This document shows, in pieces, positions 45,488 to 54,583 of a DNA stretch of 64,000 nt. Made by a program: the position numbers and the translations under genes. This DNA is from Corynebacterium pacaense (GTDB taxonomy: Bacteria; Actinomycetota; Actinomycetes; Mycobacteriales; Mycobacteriaceae): assembly GCF_900169525.1 (NCBI RefSeq), contig NZ_LT821240.1, positions 631,684 through 695,683 of the forward strand, given 5' to 3'. Position 1 is the first letter of the stretch, and every line of letters starts with the position of its first letter. A model generated the notes under the pieces. The model did not search any database. It had not been told where the DNA came from and saw only the letters and a list, made by a program, of their open reading frames with translations.

Positions 45488-46792
45488 CTAGACGATCGTC
45501 CAGCTCTCCAGCCCTTCATAGAGCGGGAAGTTCGTGGCAAGGGCACCGACGCGGGCGCGCAGCGCATCAATGTCCGCATCCCTGCCGTTGGCCAGCGCGG
45601 TGCCGATGATGTCGGCGACCTCGGTGAAGGCCGCGGCATCGAAGCCACGGGTGGCCAGCGCGGGGGTACCGATACGCAGGCCGGAGGTGACCATCGGCGG
45701 ACGGGGATCGAAGGGAACGGCGTTGCGGTTGACGGTGATGCCGACCTCGTGCAGCAGATCCTCGGCCTGCTGGCCGTCCATCCGGGAGTTCCGGAGATCG
45801 GCGAGCACCAGGTGGACATCGGTGCCGCCGGTGAGAACGTCGATTCCCGCCGCCTTGGCGTCAGCTGCCATGAGGCGGTCGGCCAGGATGCGGGCTCCCT
45901 CGAGCGTGCGGTCCTGGCGCTCCGCGAACTGGTCGGTGGCTGCGATCTTCAAAGCGGTGGCCTTGGCTGCCACGGCATGCATGAGCGGGCCACCCTGCTG
46001 ACCGGGGAATACGGCGGAGTTGAGCTTCTTGGCATACTCCTGCTTGGCCAGGATGATGCCGGAGCGCGGACCACCGAGGGTCTTGTGCACCGTGGAGGAG
46101 ACGACATCGGAATACGGAACCGGGTTGGGATGCCTGTCCGCGGCGACCAGACCGGCGAAGTGTGCCATGTCCACCCACAGCTTGGCACCGACCTCGTCGG
46201 CGATCTCGCGGAAGGCGGCGAAATCAAGATGGCGCGGGTAGGCGGACCATCCTGCGATGATCACCTTCGGGCGCTCCTTGAGCGCCTGCTCGCGGACGTG
46301 GTCCATATCGATGAGCATGGTGTCCGGGTCGACTCCGTAGGCCACGACCTCGTAGAGCTTTCCGGAGAAGTTCAGCTTCATTCCGTGGGTGAGATGTCCA
46401 CCATGGGCAAGGGAGAGACCCATGATCTTGTCCCCGGGCTCCGCGAGAGCCATGAGCACCGCGGCGTTGGCCTGGGCACCGGAGTGCGGCTGGACGTTGG
46501 CGAACTCCGCACCGAACAGCGCCTTGGCGCGGTTGCGGGCGAGATCCTCAATGATGTCGACCTGTTCGCAGCCACCATAGTAGCGGCGACCCGGGTAACC
46601 CTCGGCGTACTTGTTCGTGAGCACGGAACCCTGCGACTGCAGGACGGCGCGCGGGACGAAGTTCTCGGAGGCGATCATCTCAAGCGTGTCGCGCTCGCGG
46701 GCCAGCTCACCGGCGATGGCCTCGGCCACCTCCGGATCAAGCTCGCTCAGCGGCTGGTAACGGACATCATCGGCATGGTGGGCATCGGTCAT
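45488..46792 (-). CDS. glyA: Serine hydroxymethyltransferase
   Basis: A 434-residue PLP enzyme converting serine and tetrahydrofolate to glycine and methylene-tetrahydrofolate. The PLP Lys237 lies in [13 protein letters not shown], with [12 protein letters not shown] near the N-terminus and GGHLTHG (folate/serine site). The start MTDAHH at 46792 is chosen over an upstream one because it matches relatives. An 8-bp inverted repeat ATCCCGTG/CACGGGAT at 46820-46827 and 46842-46849 lies in its leader. It supplies one-carbon units beside pabAB. Confidence 0.97.
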   Translation of the reverse strand: MTDAHHADDVRYQPLSELDPEVAEAIAGELARERDTLEMIASENFVPRAVLQSQGSVLTNKYAEGYPGRRYYGGCEQVDIIEDLARNRAKALFGAEFANVQPHSGAQANAAVLMALAEPGDKIMGLSLAHGGHLTHGMKLNFSGKLYEVVAYGVDPDTMLIDMDHVREQALKERPKVIIAGWSAYPRHLDFAAFREIADEVGAKLWVDMAHFAGLVAADRHPNPVPYSDVVSSTVHKTLGGPRSGIILAKQEYAKKLNSAVFPGQQGGPLMHAVAAKATALKIAATDQFAERQDRTLEGARILADRLMAADAKAAGIDVLTGGTDVHLVLADLRNSRMDGQQAEDLLHEVGITVNRNAVPFDPRPPMVTSGLRIGTPALATRGFDAAAFTEVADIIGTALANGRDADIDALRARVGALATNFPLYEGLESWTIV

Positions 46793-46953
46793 CTGGTCGG
46801 CTAACCTTTCACAAGACGAATCCCGTGGGTAAGACCTCACGCACGGGATAGATACGGGAGTTAAGCATAGCCGCCTTCCCGGCTTTGAGAAAGTACGGGT
46901 ATCCAATCACCCAATCGCCCGGCACCTCACACCGAGAGGGCACAATGGTTGCT

Positions 46954-47940
46954 ATGGCCAGCCCGCTCCACGCCCAGCGCCCCGTGTCAGAACGCACCTC
47001 CAGTCGGACACCGGACTTCAGTCCCTACCTCGACTTCGACAGGGCCCAGTGGCGGCGGCTGCGCAAGTCGATGCCCCAGGTGCTTACAGAGAACGAGGTC
47101 ATCGAACTCCGGGGCATCGGTGAGAACATCGATCTCGAGGAGGTGGCGGAGGTCTACCTGCCCCTGTCCCGCCTGATCCACCTGCAGGTCAAGGCCCGCC
47201 AGGAGCTGACCGCGGCCACCGAAACGTTCCTCGGAACCTCCACCGGAGGCGTGCCCGGTTCCCATGTGCCCTTCATCATCGGGGTGGCAGGATCGGTGGC
47301 GGTGGGAAAATCCACCACCGCCCGTCTGCTCCAGGTGCTGCTGCAGAGGTGGAGCACCCATCCCCGGGTGGATCTGGTGACCACCGACGGTTTCCTCTAC
47401 CCTGCGGCGGAACTCACCCGGCGCGGAATCATGAACCGCAAGGGTTTCCCCGAGAGCTATGACCAGCGCTCGCTCCTGCGTTTTGTCACCGATGTGAAAT
47501 CCGGGAAATTCGAGGTCAGGGCTCCTGTCTACTCCCACACCGCCTATGACCGTGTGCCCGGGGAGTTCATCACGGTCAAGCAACCCGACATCCTCATCGT
47601 CGAGGGTCTCAACGTGCTGCAGACCGGCCCGACGCTCATGGTCAGTGACCTCTTTGATTTCAGCGTCTACGTCGATGCCCGAACCGAGGACATCGAGCAG
47701 TGGTACATCGACCGGTTTCTCGAACTGCGCCACACCGCCTTCCGGCGCCCCGGCGCACACTTCTCAGACTATGCCGACATGGCCGACGAACGCGCCATGG
47801 CTGTCGCCCGCGAGCTGTGGCAGTCAATCAACCTGCCCAACCTTGTGGAGAACATCCTGCCCACCCGCGTACGCGCCTCACTGGTCCTGCGCAAGGGCGG
47901 GGATCACCTGGTTGAACGCGTACGGATGCGGAAAATCTAG
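46954..47940 (+). CDS. coaA: Pantothenate kinase type I
   Basis: A 328-residue kinase for the first committed step of coenzyme A synthesis. Walker [12 protein letters not shown] at residues 110-120, then [30 protein letters not shown] and the conserved C-terminal RVRMRKI. CACAAT ends 7 bases before the ATG at 46954, so the message is probably leaderless; the frame is open further upstream. Divergent from glyA. Its stop interlocks with that of the flavodoxin gene. Confidence 0.96.
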   Translation: MASPLHAQRPVSERTSSRTPDFSPYLDFDRAQWRRLRKSMPQVLTENEVIELRGIGENIDLEEVAEVYLPLSRLIHLQVKARQELTAATETFLGTSTGGVPGSHVPFIIGVAGSVAVGKSTTARLLQVLLQRWSTHPRVDLVTTDGFLYPAAELTRRGIMNRKGFPESYDQRSLLRFVTDVKSGKFEVRAPVYSHTAYDRVPGEFITVKQPDILIVEGLNVLQTGPTLMVSDLFDFSVYVDARTEDIEQWYIDRFLELRHTAFRRPGAHFSDYADMADERAMAVARELWQSINLPNLVENILPTRVRASLVLRKGGDHLVERVRMRKI

Positions 47941-48494
47941 TTGAGCCGGGGCTGAGTTGGCTTCCCTTTGCCGGCCGCGACCCATTGCACCACCTTCTCC
48001 AACCGCGCGGGATCAACGCGGTCGACGTCAGTGTCGAAGGTGTCGATCATCATCTTGTCATTGTCCGACTTCCGTGGCTTGACCCTGAGCATCTTAATGA
48101 TCGTCCACATCGTGGAGCGGTGCGCGGGCGAGAGCTCGGAGTAGTTCAGCCGTCCCGGCAGGTAGAAGCGCTCAACCCCGTCGGCCCTGGCCCCGAGTGC
48201 GCGCTGTGCCCCATCCTTTTCCAGGGCCACCTCATCGAGGGTCATTCCCACAGTGCACAGCGCCACCGGTCGATCGCCAAGCTGGTGGTCGGTGATGAAC
48301 TTCGCCCCCGCGTTCAGCGGCCCGTGCACGGGGCTGAGCACCACCAGCGGTGCTCCGGGGTGCCGCAGCAGTGCCCCGGTTACCTCGGTGGGGGCGTCGA
48401 TACGCATGGGCGCCACGCCCAACCTGCGACCAAGCTCCGCCGCGTACTGCGCGGTGGAACCGTAGGTGCTGGCGTAGGCGATGATCGCGGTCAT
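47937..48494 (-). CDS. Flavodoxin-domain protein (HemG-like)
   Basis: A 185-residue protein with a flavodoxin fold: [22 protein letters not shown] is the FMN phosphate loop. The C-terminal part (residues 120-185) contains [31 protein letters not shown], similar to the HemG insertion region, but whether it oxidises protoporphyrinogen is not established. It is separated from uppS by 12 bases on the same strand. Its stop lies in the CTAG at 47937-47940 shared with coaA. Confidence 0.82.
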   Translation of the reverse strand: MTAIIAYASTYGSTAQYAAELGRRLGVAPMRIDAPTEVTGALLRHPGAPLVVLSPVHGPLNAGAKFITDHQLGDRPVALCTVGMTLDEVALEKDGAQRALGARADGVERFYLPGRLNYSELSPAHRSTMWTIIKMLRVKPRKSDNDKMMIDTFDTDVDRVDPARLEKVVQWVAAGKGKPTQPRLN

Positions 48495-48506
48495 TGCTTC
48501 TTCCTT

Positions 48507-49277
48507 CTATTTGCCGAAGCGTCTGCTGCGCTGGGAGTAGTCGCGCAGCGCGCGGAGAAAATCGATGCGGCGGAACGCGGGCCAGTAGGTGTCGGTGAAC
48601 CAGATTTCCGAGTAGGCCGACTGCCAGAGCATGAAGCCGGAGAGCCGCTGTTCACCCGAGGTGCGGATCACCAGGTCGGGGTCCGGTTGCCCGGAGGTGT
48701 AGAGATGGGTGGAGATGGAGTCGACGCTCACGGAATCAATGAGCTCCTGGGGGCTCGCGCCCTCTTCCACACCGCTGCGGAGCAGATCCTGCACCGCGTC
48801 GACGATCTCCTGCCTGCCGCCGTAACCCACGGCTATGTTCACGGCGACGCCGGTGTGCCCGACCGTCGCCCGCTCCGCGTCCCGGAGCCGCTCCGCGACG
48901 GGTACCGGGAGCAGGTCAAGGTGTCCGACCAGACGCACCCTGCAGTTCGTCTCCCTGCGTGCGAGCTCATCGACGACGTCGCCGATGATATCGAAGAGCA
49001 GTTGCAGCTCCTCATCGGATCGGCTGAGGTTCTCGGTGGACAGCAGATAGACGGTGACCAGCTCGACATCCACGTCATCGCACCAGCGGACCAGCTCGCC
49101 GATCTTCTTCGCGCCGACGCGGTGTCCGTGACTGAGGTCCACGAATCCCGCCTCCCTCGCCCATCGGCGGTTGCCGTCGCACATCACGGCGACATGACCA
49201 GGCGACTTGGCACCATCGAGCTCACGGAGCAGGCGGCGCTCATAGGCCGGATACAGCAGATTGGGCAGGGTGAACAC
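48507..49277 (-). CDS. uppS: Short-chain (Z)-isoprenyl diphosphate synthase
   Basis: A 256-residue cis-prenyltransferase. Catalytic Asp in HVAVMCDGNRRWA, then STENLSRSDEELQLLF and LVIRTSGEQRLSGFMLWQSAYSEIWF, all family hallmarks. Its position near coaA and glyA matches the mycobacterial Z-farnesyl diphosphate synthase rather than the decaprenyl enzyme, so a short-chain role is inferred. The GTG at 49277 is favoured because TAGAAT ends 7 bases before it; an ATG 9 bases upstream is inside that hexamer. Confidence 0.93.
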   Translation of the reverse strand: MFTLPNLLYPAYERRLLRELDGAKSPGHVAVMCDGNRRWAREAGFVDLSHGHRVGAKKIGELVRWCDDVDVELVTVYLLSTENLSRSDEELQLLFDIIGDVVDELARRETNCRVRLVGHLDLLPVPVAERLRDAERATVGHTGVAVNIAVGYGGRQEIVDAVQDLLRSGVEEGASPQELIDSVSVDSISTHLYTSGQPDPDLVIRTSGEQRLSGFMLWQSAYSEIWFTDTYWPAFRRIDFLRALRDYSQRSRRFGK

Positions 49278-49323
49278 GACTATCATTCTAGCCCCCGGCC
49301 CCTCTTCCGCTCCCAACCGCCCG

Positions 49324-50418
49324 CTAAATGCCGCGTCGCGCTCGCACCGCTGCGGAAAGCTCGACCAGCAGATCCACCGTCGTATCAATGTCCATGCACC
49401 TGTCGGTCACCGACTGGCCGTAGACCAGGCCCTCGCCCCCGTTGATCCGGAGCTTCCCCGGATCGAGCTTCTGTGCCCCCGCCACCAGGAAGGACTCCAT
49501 CATGATGCCGGCGATGGAGTTGTTTCCGGCCGCTATCTGCGCGGCGATGTCCCTGACAACGGCGACCTGCCGGACGTCATCCTTGGCGGAGTTCGCGTGT
49601 GAGGCGTCGATCATCAGCCGGGCACCGGCACCGAGCTTGTCGACGGCCGCGGCCACCGAGGCCGCGTCGTAGTTGGGGCCCGCGCTGCCGCCACGGAGAA
49701 TGATGTGGCTGTTGGCGTTGCCCGCGGTCTGCACGACGCTGAGCTCACCGTCATCGGAGGTACCGAAGAAGAAGTGCGGGTTCCTCGCGGCCTCCACCGC
49801 GTCGATGGCCACCTGCACGCCGCCGTCGGTACCGTTCTTGAATCCGATGGGCATGGACATGCCCGAGGCCAGCTGGCGGTGGACCTGGGATTCGGTGGTC
49901 CGGGCGCCGATGGCACCCCAGGCCACGGTGTCCGCGTAGTACTGGGGGCTGTTCGGCTCCAGGAACTCACAGCCCACGGGCAGGTCGAGATCGACCACAT
50001 CAATCAGCAGCTTTCTGGCGAGGCGCAACCCCTCGGGGATGTCGTAGGTCTCATTCAGGTGCGGATCGTTGATCAGCCCCTTCCAACCGATCGTGGTTCG
50101 CGGTTTTTCAAAGTAGACCCGCATAACCACCTTGAGCTCGCCATCCAGCCGCCGTGCCAGCGGTGCCAGACGGTGGGCGTAGTCGATGGCGGCCTCGGGA
50201 TCATGGACCGAACACGGGCCGACGACCACGACGAGCCGGTCATCGTCTCCTGCGAAGATGTCGGCGATGTCCTGGCGATCCGCCTCGACCCTTGCGGCCC
50301 GGGCAGGATTGAGCGGATTCTCGGCTATCAGCTGCGCCGGGCTGGGCAGGGCATGGAAGGCGACCACCCGCTTATTGCTGGTGGAGGCCGAGTGTTCCAG
50401 GGAAACCGGGGTACTCAT
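49324..50418 (-). CDS. aroF: 3-deoxy-D-arabinoheptulosonate-7-phosphate synthase, class I
   Basis: A 364-residue TIM-barrel enzyme condensing erythrose 4-phosphate with PEP, the first step of aromatic amino acid synthesis. Seen: VVVGPCSVHDPEAAIDYA, MRVYFEKPRTTIGWKGLINDP, GARTTESQVHRQLASGMSMPIGFKNGTDG and LMIDASHANSAKD. In C. glutamicum the aromatic-sensitive class I enzyme is at this position. Expression is controlled by the attenuator upstream (50458-50600). The ribosome site AAAGGTAG precedes the ATG. Confidence 0.97.
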   Translation of the reverse strand: MSTPVSLEHSASTSNKRVVAFHALPSPAQLIAENPLNPARAARVEADRQDIADIFAGDDDRLVVVVGPCSVHDPEAAIDYAHRLAPLARRLDGELKVVMRVYFEKPRTTIGWKGLINDPHLNETYDIPEGLRLARKLLIDVVDLDLPVGCEFLEPNSPQYYADTVAWGAIGARTTESQVHRQLASGMSMPIGFKNGTDGGVQVAIDAVEAARNPHFFFGTSDDGELSVVQTAGNANSHIILRGGSAGPNYDAASVAAAVDKLGAGARLMIDASHANSAKDDVRQVAVVRDIAAQIAAGNNSIAGIMMESFLVAGAQKLDPGKLRINGGEGLVYGQSVTDRCMDIDTTVDLLVELSAAVRARRGI

Positions 50419-50457
50419 TGACAGTTGCTACCTTTCGGGGAGGGTGAACGGGGCATC

Positions 50458-50613
50458 AAAAAAAGCAGCCCCTCAACCCTTTACGGGGAGGTGCTGCTCG
50501 GCTCCGGTTTAGATGTTCGCGTTAGTCAGGCACGGTCAACGGCCAGCTCTAACGGGAAGGCCCCGGAGCCGTTGATAAAATAGAAGCGTGCGGCGAACAT
50601 GAGCGATACCCTA
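50458..50613 (-). promoter_or_regulatory. Ribosome-mediated attenuator of aroF
   Basis: Promoter -10 TAGGGT at 50613-50608, a leader peptide (50600-50526), then competing stems: the 9-bp inverted repeat CGGCTCCGG/CCGGAGCCG (50499-50507 with 50563-50571) and the 8-bp repeat ATGTTCGC/GCGAACAT (50513-50520 with 50593-50600). A terminator follows at 50498-50458: AGCAGC pairs with GCTGCT around an inner CCTC/GAGG stem, then seven T. High Phe/Tyr supply should let the ribosome pass and the terminator form. An attenuator of this kind is described for C. glutamicum aroF (aroR). Confidence 0.9.
50526..50600 (-). CDS. aroR: aroF leader peptide
   Basis: A 24-residue leader peptide with Phe-Tyr-Phe at positions 6-8 and further Phe at 2 and 15: MFAARFYF then INGSGAFPLELAVDRA. 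The aromatic cluster lies where a stalled ribosome would free the terminator-competing strand. The gene is probably leaderless, its -10 TAGGGT ending 7 bases before the ATG. Known counterpart: aroR of C. glutamicum. Confidence 0.9.
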   Translation of the reverse strand: MFAARFYFINGSGAFPLELAVDRA

Positions 50614-50626
50614 TCACACTTCCGCT

Positions 50627-50947
50627 TTAAAGGAAGCCCCTCTTGGATTTGTCGTTGAGTCCCGCTTCCTTCATCGCCGCGCGGATCCCCTCGATATCAA
50701 AGGGGTCGAGCCCGTGCCTCTCGGCGAAGATCCGCCGCCGATTCATCCGTGACCAGCGCCGATGAAACAACCAGCCGAGGGTCAAAATGGCCGCACCCAT
50801 CGCCGCCAGCACGAACAGACCGATCGGGGACGCCTTGCCGAACTCGGGACCGAGCGGGCCACCCTCCTGCTGCTGGGCGAGTATGAAAACACTCGTGTTG
50901 TTGTACACGGCGGCTGCGGTGTTCAACACGGGGTTGAAGTCGATCAC
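50627..50947 (-). CDS. Small membrane protein between aroF and mca
   Basis: A 106-residue protein with one clear membrane helix (IGLFVLAAMGAAILTLGWLFHRR, about residues 42-64) and a charged cytoplasmic C-terminus (RRRIFAERHGLDPFDIEGIRAAMKEAG). The family is conserved next to mca in Corynebacteriales; function unknown. GTG start with AAGGA 8 bases upstream, 30 bases after the mca stop, so the two probably form an operon. Confidence 0.85.
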   Translation of the reverse strand: MIDFNPVLNTAAAVYNNTSVFILAQQQEGGPLGPEFGKASPIGLFVLAAMGAAILTLGWLFHRRWSRMNRRRIFAERHGLDPFDIEGIRAAMKEAGLNDKSKRGFL

Positions 50948-50977
50948 GCAGGTTGTCCTTCCTTCAGGGAATTGAGC

Positions 50978-51853
50978 CTATTCGGCGTCCGGGTCGATGC
51001 CCGCGAACAGGTCATCCTCCGGAATCGAGGTCTTCACTCTGGTCCTGGCCAACTCGAATTCCTCCGTCGGCCACAGCCTACGCTGCACTTCCACCGGAGT
51101 ACCAAAAAAGGCCCCGGCCGGATCGATCTGCGAGGCGTGGGCGCGCAGTGCCTCATCGCGCTGCTCGAAGTAGGCGTCGCAGGGCACCTGGGTGGTCACC
51201 CGCGCCATGACATCGGCGCGATTGGCCTCCCAGCGCTGCAGCATGGGTGTGTAGGGGCTGGGCCGGCCCATGAGGGTGAGCTGGTCATGGAACATCTGCA
51301 TGCGCTGCCTGATGAACCCGTGGGTGTAGTAGAGCTTCAGCGGGGCCCAGGGTTCACCCAGCTCGGGGGCGTAGCCCGCATCGCCGGATTTCTCCCAGGC
51401 GAGCATGGACACCTCATGGACCTTGAGGTGGTCCGGATGGGGGTAGCCGCCGTTCTCGTCATAGGTGATGATGACATGGGGTCGGAACTCCCGGAGGATG
51501 GTCACCAGTTCACGCGTGACCACCTCATTGTCCTCGAGTGCGAAGCATCCCTCAGGAAGCGGCGGGAGCGGATCGCCCTGGGGCAGACCGGAATCGACGT
51601 GACCGAGCCAGCGGTGCTCGGTGCCGAGCACCGCCATCGCCTTGGCCATCTCCTCCATCCGTATGGCCGGCATGTTCTCCAGCACGCCCGGCTTGTCCAT
51701 GGCCGGGTTGAGGATGTCGCCGCGCTCCCCGCCGGTGCAGGTGACCACCATGACGCGGTTTCCCTCCGCGGCATAGCGCGCCATCGTCGCCGCACCCTTG
51801 CTCGACTCATCGTCGGGGTGGGCGTGGATCGCCAGGAGACGTAGACCACTCAC
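50978..51853 (-). CDS. mca: Mycothiol S-conjugate amidase
   Basis: A 291-residue zinc amidase that cleaves mycothiol conjugates for detoxification, typical of actinobacteria. Metal motif HAHPDDE at residues 10-16 and YPHPDH near residue 142, with the [10 protein letters not shown] loop and the C-terminal [24 protein letters not shown] of Mca proteins. GTG start with AAGGA upstream. It shows the organism uses mycothiol. It is divergent from the DUF4307 gene. Confidence 0.96.
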   Translation of the reverse strand: MSGLRLLAIHAHPDDESSKGAATMARYAAEGNRVMVVTCTGGERGDILNPAMDKPGVLENMPAIRMEEMAKAMAVLGTEHRWLGHVDSGLPQGDPLPPLPEGCFALEDNEVVTRELVTILREFRPHVIITYDENGGYPHPDHLKVHEVSMLAWEKSGDAGYAPELGEPWAPLKLYYTHGFIRQRMQMFHDQLTLMGRPSPYTPMLQRWEANRADVMARVTTQVPCDAYFEQRDEALRAHASQIDPAGAFFGTPVEVQRRLWPTEEFELARTRVKTSIPEDDLFAGIDPDAE

Positions 51854-51944
51854 GTGATTCCGGTCCTTCCCTGAAGCCTTCGCTTCTCAAAGTGGTTGAG
51901 TAATGCTTGTCCACTCATGTTAATACTTCTTCACCTCACCCCGG

Positions 51945-52003
51945 GTATCCCGGAGGATTACTATGATTAGAATGCTTGTGTAGGCCGGCGCACGCGCGTG
52001 CGC
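51945..52003 (+). promoter_or_regulatory. Promoter and leader hairpin of the DUF4307 gene
   Basis: TAGAAT at 51968-51973 is a good -10 (no clear -35). The leader then carries a perfect 16-base palindrome GCGCACGCGCGTGCGC at 51988-52003, which can fold as a hairpin 35 bases before the start codon. Confidence 0.5.
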
Positions 52004-52037
52004 GGCACCACCCCGATGAGGACGTCGACAGGCAAAA

Positions 52038-52481
52038 ATGAGCACCAACCCGAACCCGCAGCGCCCAGCTTCCAGGTACCGCAGCAGCCGCGAGGTAATC
52101 ACGAAGACCAACTGGACGGGAAAGCTCATCGCCATCGCGGCGGTCGCACTCATTTTCGCAGTGGTCTTCGCCTTCGCCCGGTACATGCAGGCACGCGAGG
52201 CGCAGACCGTCTCCGCGTCCATGGGCGCCTTCGAGCGCATCGACGACCACACCTTCCAGATGGACGTGGACGTCTCCCGCGACAACGTCGATGAGCCCTC
52301 CTACTGCATCGTGACGGCACTGGACTATTCCCACGGCGAGGTCGGACGCAGGGAGGTCCTGGTTGAGCCCGGCGGAGATTCCGTCATCCGCATCACCACC
52401 ACCATCCCGACCCGCGCGCCCGCTGTCTCCGGGGGCATCTACGGCTGCTCCACCACCATCCCCGCGCACATGAACCTGTGA
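52038..52481 (+). CDS. DUF4307 membrane-anchored protein
   Basis: A 147-residue protein with one N-terminal membrane helix (about residues 28-48) and an extracytoplasmic domain with CIVTALDYSHGEVGRREVLVEPGG and GGIYGCSTTIP, the DUF4307 pattern with two conserved cysteines. Found beside mca/greA in Corynebacteriales; function unknown. Weak ribosome site (AGG) before the ATG. greA follows on the same strand after 186 bases. Confidence 0.85.
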   Translation: MSTNPNPQRPASRYRSSREVITKTNWTGKLIAIAAVALIFAVVFAFARYMQAREAQTVSASMGAFERIDDHTFQMDVDVSRDNVDEPSYCIVTALDYSHGEVGRREVLVEPGGDSVIRITTTIPTRAPAVSGGIYGCSTTIPAHMNL

Positions 52482-52580
52482 GGCCGCGGAGGAGGGCTGT
52501 GCTAAAATCACAGCAGAAAACGTACGTCGACGTTGCTGGTGGCATCGCTGGTCGAACCCTGCAGTTAAGCGCGTGATGGT

Positions 52581-52602
52581 GGGCCCCGGATACCCGGGGC
52601 CC
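52581..52602 (+). other. GC-rich hairpin in the greA leader
   Basis: GGGCCCCGG at 52581-52589 and CCGGGGCCC at 52594-52602 form a 9-bp stem with a 4-base loop, about 65 bases before greA. TAAAAT at 52503-52508 is a possible greA -10, so the hairpin would lie in a leader of about 150 bases. No T-run follows. Confidence 0.6.
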
Positions 52603-52667
52603 GACTCATGAACTGTCAGTGACACTCCGGCGCTCCACCCCTACAGTCCCCCGGGAGGGTTAAACAC

Positions 52668-53192
52668 ATGGCAAGCCCAGAAAAGCAGTACATCACGCCT
52701 GAAACCAAGGCGAAGCTGGAGGAGGAGCTCAACGCCCTCATCGCCCACCGACCCGCCGTCGCGGCCGAGATCAACGAGCGCCGCGAGGAGGGCGACCTCA
52801 AGGAGAACGCCGGCTATGACGCCGCGCGTGAGATGCAGGACCAGGAGGAGGCCCGCATCAAGCAGATCTCCGAGGTCCTGGCCAACTCCACCACCGAGCG
52901 CGAGGGCATCATCGAGGGCGTCGCACACGTCGGCTCCGTGGTCCACGTCTACTACGACGGTGATGAAAACGATAAGGAGACCTTCCTCATCGGTACCCGT
53001 GCCGCCGCCTCGGAGAACCCCGATCTGGAGACCTACTCCGAGCAGTCCCCCCTCGGCGCCGCCATTCTCGGCGCACAGGAGGGTGAAACCCGTCAGTACA
53101 GCACGCCGAACGGGACCGTCATCAAGGTCACCGTCGTCTCCGCCGAACCCTACAACTCCGCCAAGGCGGCGAAGATGCGCGGCTCCGACTAG
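52668..53192 (+). CDS. greA: Transcription elongation factor GreA
   Basis: A 174-residue factor that rescues backtracked RNA polymerase by stimulating transcript cleavage. N-terminal coiled coil with the acidic tip in EGDLKENAGYDAA, then the C-terminal FKBP-like domain with LGAAILGAQEGETRQYSTPNG. Ribosome site GGGAGGG 8 bases before the ATG. A lipoprotein gene begins 5 bases after the stop. Confidence 0.97.
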   Translation: MASPEKQYITPETKAKLEEELNALIAHRPAVAAEINERREEGDLKENAGYDAAREMQDQEEARIKQISEVLANSTTEREGIIEGVAHVGSVVHVYYDGDENDKETFLIGTRAAASENPDLETYSEQSPLGAAILGAQEGETRQYSTPNGTVIKVTVVSAEPYNSAKAAKMRGSD

Positions 53193-53197
53193 TTGAC

Positions 53198-53629
53198 ATG
53201 CGCGCACCCATCCGGGCGTGCGCCGTTGTCGGCACGGCGGTTCTAGCTTCCGTGTTGCTCAGCGCATGCTCCCCACCCAATCAGGTCGATTCAGACCTCA
53301 AGATCCCCACCGCGACCGGTAGAACCATCTCCCCGGCCGTTACGGGCGATTCCATCCCCGGCTTCATCGATTGCGTCTCAGCACCGGTGAGGGCCCCGGA
53401 GTCGCTGTCCCTGACCTGCACCGACACCGATGATCGACTCACCGCGATTATGTGGACATCCTGGGATCAGGACCACGCGGAGGGTACCGGAACCCGTACG
53501 CTTATCGACGCCACGGGCACCGAAACCACCACCGCGGACGTGGCGGTGGAGCTCTCCGAGCCCACCGAGACCTCCCAGGGCCTGGTCTTCTCCCGCGTCA
53601 GCATCAACGACGAGGTCATCGCCCTCTAG
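53198..53629 (+). CDS. Putative lipoprotein
   Basis: A 143-residue exported protein with lipobox LLSAC and lipidated Cys24, then a threonine-rich linker and a small domain with two further cysteines (FIDCVSAP, LTCTDTD) that may pair. Function unknown. There is no ribosome site; with only 5 bases after the greA stop, translation may depend on greA. The strong terminator at 53631-53678 follows. Confidence 0.8.
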   Translation: MRAPIRACAVVGTAVLASVLLSACSPPNQVDSDLKIPTATGRTISPAVTGDSIPGFIDCVSAPVRAPESLSLTCTDTDDRLTAIMWTSWDQDHAEGTGTRTLIDATGTETTTADVAVELSEPTETSQGLVFSRVSINDEVIAL

Positions 53630-53630
53630 A

Positions 53631-53678
53631 AAAGGCAATCACCCCCGCATCCTCTCGGATGCGGGGGTGATTGCCTTT
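53631..53678. terminator. Bidirectional intrinsic terminator
   Basis: A 22-bp perfect stem (53631-53652 with 53657-53678) with a 4-base loop, starting with AAA and ending with TTT so that each strand has a short T-run. It lies between converging lipoprotein and BI-1 family genes and should serve both. Confidence 0.95.
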
Positions 53679-53704
53679 CGGCTCAGAGCCTGCGGGGCAC
53701 AATT

Positions 53705-54490
53705 CTAGTTGCTGCGGAAGTAGCTCAGCAGCCTGAGGATCTCGGTGTAGAGCCAGACCAGGGTCACCGCGAGGCCGAGGGCGACGCCCCATGCCATGTT
53801 GGCGGGAACACCCTGGCGGACCATGCGATCTGCCGCGTCGAAATCGGTCAGGAAGCTGAATGCCGCCAGCCCGATGCAGACCAGGGAGAAGATGATGGCC
53901 AGCATACCGCCGTCACGCAGCGGGTTGCCCAGGCCGAACATCGCCATGACCAGGTTGCCCAGGGCGAGCACCAGCACACCAACCAGCATCGAGGTGATGA
54001 TGCGGTTGAACTTCGGGGTCACCTTGATGGCACCCGTCTTGTACACGAAGAGCATGCCGATGAACACGCCGACGGTGCCGAGCACCGCCTGGCCGATCAT
54101 TGTTCCGGCGTTCGAGTTTCCAACTGTCCACCCCGAGAGCAGGAGGGAGATTCCGCCGACGAAAAGTCCCTCGAACACCGCGTAGATGATGGTGACGGCG
54201 GCGGAACCGTACTTCTTTCCGAAGGTGCTCACCAGCACGGTGATGAACCCGCCGATGGCACCGACGATGGTGAGAATCATGGCGAGGCCCGGGTTGACGA
54301 AACTCACACCAACCGTCACCAGTGCGAAGACGATGATCACCCCGAGGGTGATACCGGTTTTGGTGATGACATCATCAACAGTCATTGAGCGTTCGCGCTG
54401 CTGGGGGGCGCCGTAGTTTCCGTACGGGTCCTGAACGTGCGACCGCTGGGTTTCCGTCAGTGAACTAAAAACGGGATTGCTGCTTCGCAA
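53705..54490 (-). CDS. Bax inhibitor-1/YccA-family membrane protein
   Basis: A 261-residue membrane protein with seven helices, BI-1/YccA family. N-terminus MRSSNPVFSSL is typical of the actinobacterial subgroup, with TGAIKVTPKFNRII and the final WLYTEILRLLSYF matching the family C-terminus. Probably a calcium leak channel or protease modulator by family. TTG start with AAAGGA about 14 bases upstream. It converges on the greA-lipoprotein unit. Confidence 0.9.
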   Translation of the reverse strand: MRSSNPVFSSLTETQRSHVQDPYGNYGAPQQRERSMTVDDVITKTGITLGVIIVFALVTVGVSFVNPGLAMILTIVGAIGGFITVLVSTFGKKYGSAAVTIIYAVFEGLFVGGISLLLSGWTVGNSNAGTMIGQAVLGTVGVFIGMLFVYKTGAIKVTPKFNRIITSMLVGVLVLALGNLVMAMFGLGNPLRDGGMLAIIFSLVCIGLAAFSFLTDFDAADRMVRQGVPANMAWGVALGLAVTLVWLYTEILRLLSYFRSN

Positions 54491-54583
54491 GGGGTCCCCG
54501 ATCCTTTCGTCGAATTGTTAAAGCTTCATCAAGTTCAACGAGGTGAACCGCCAAATAGTTCCCGGAAACCCGAATTCACGGTT

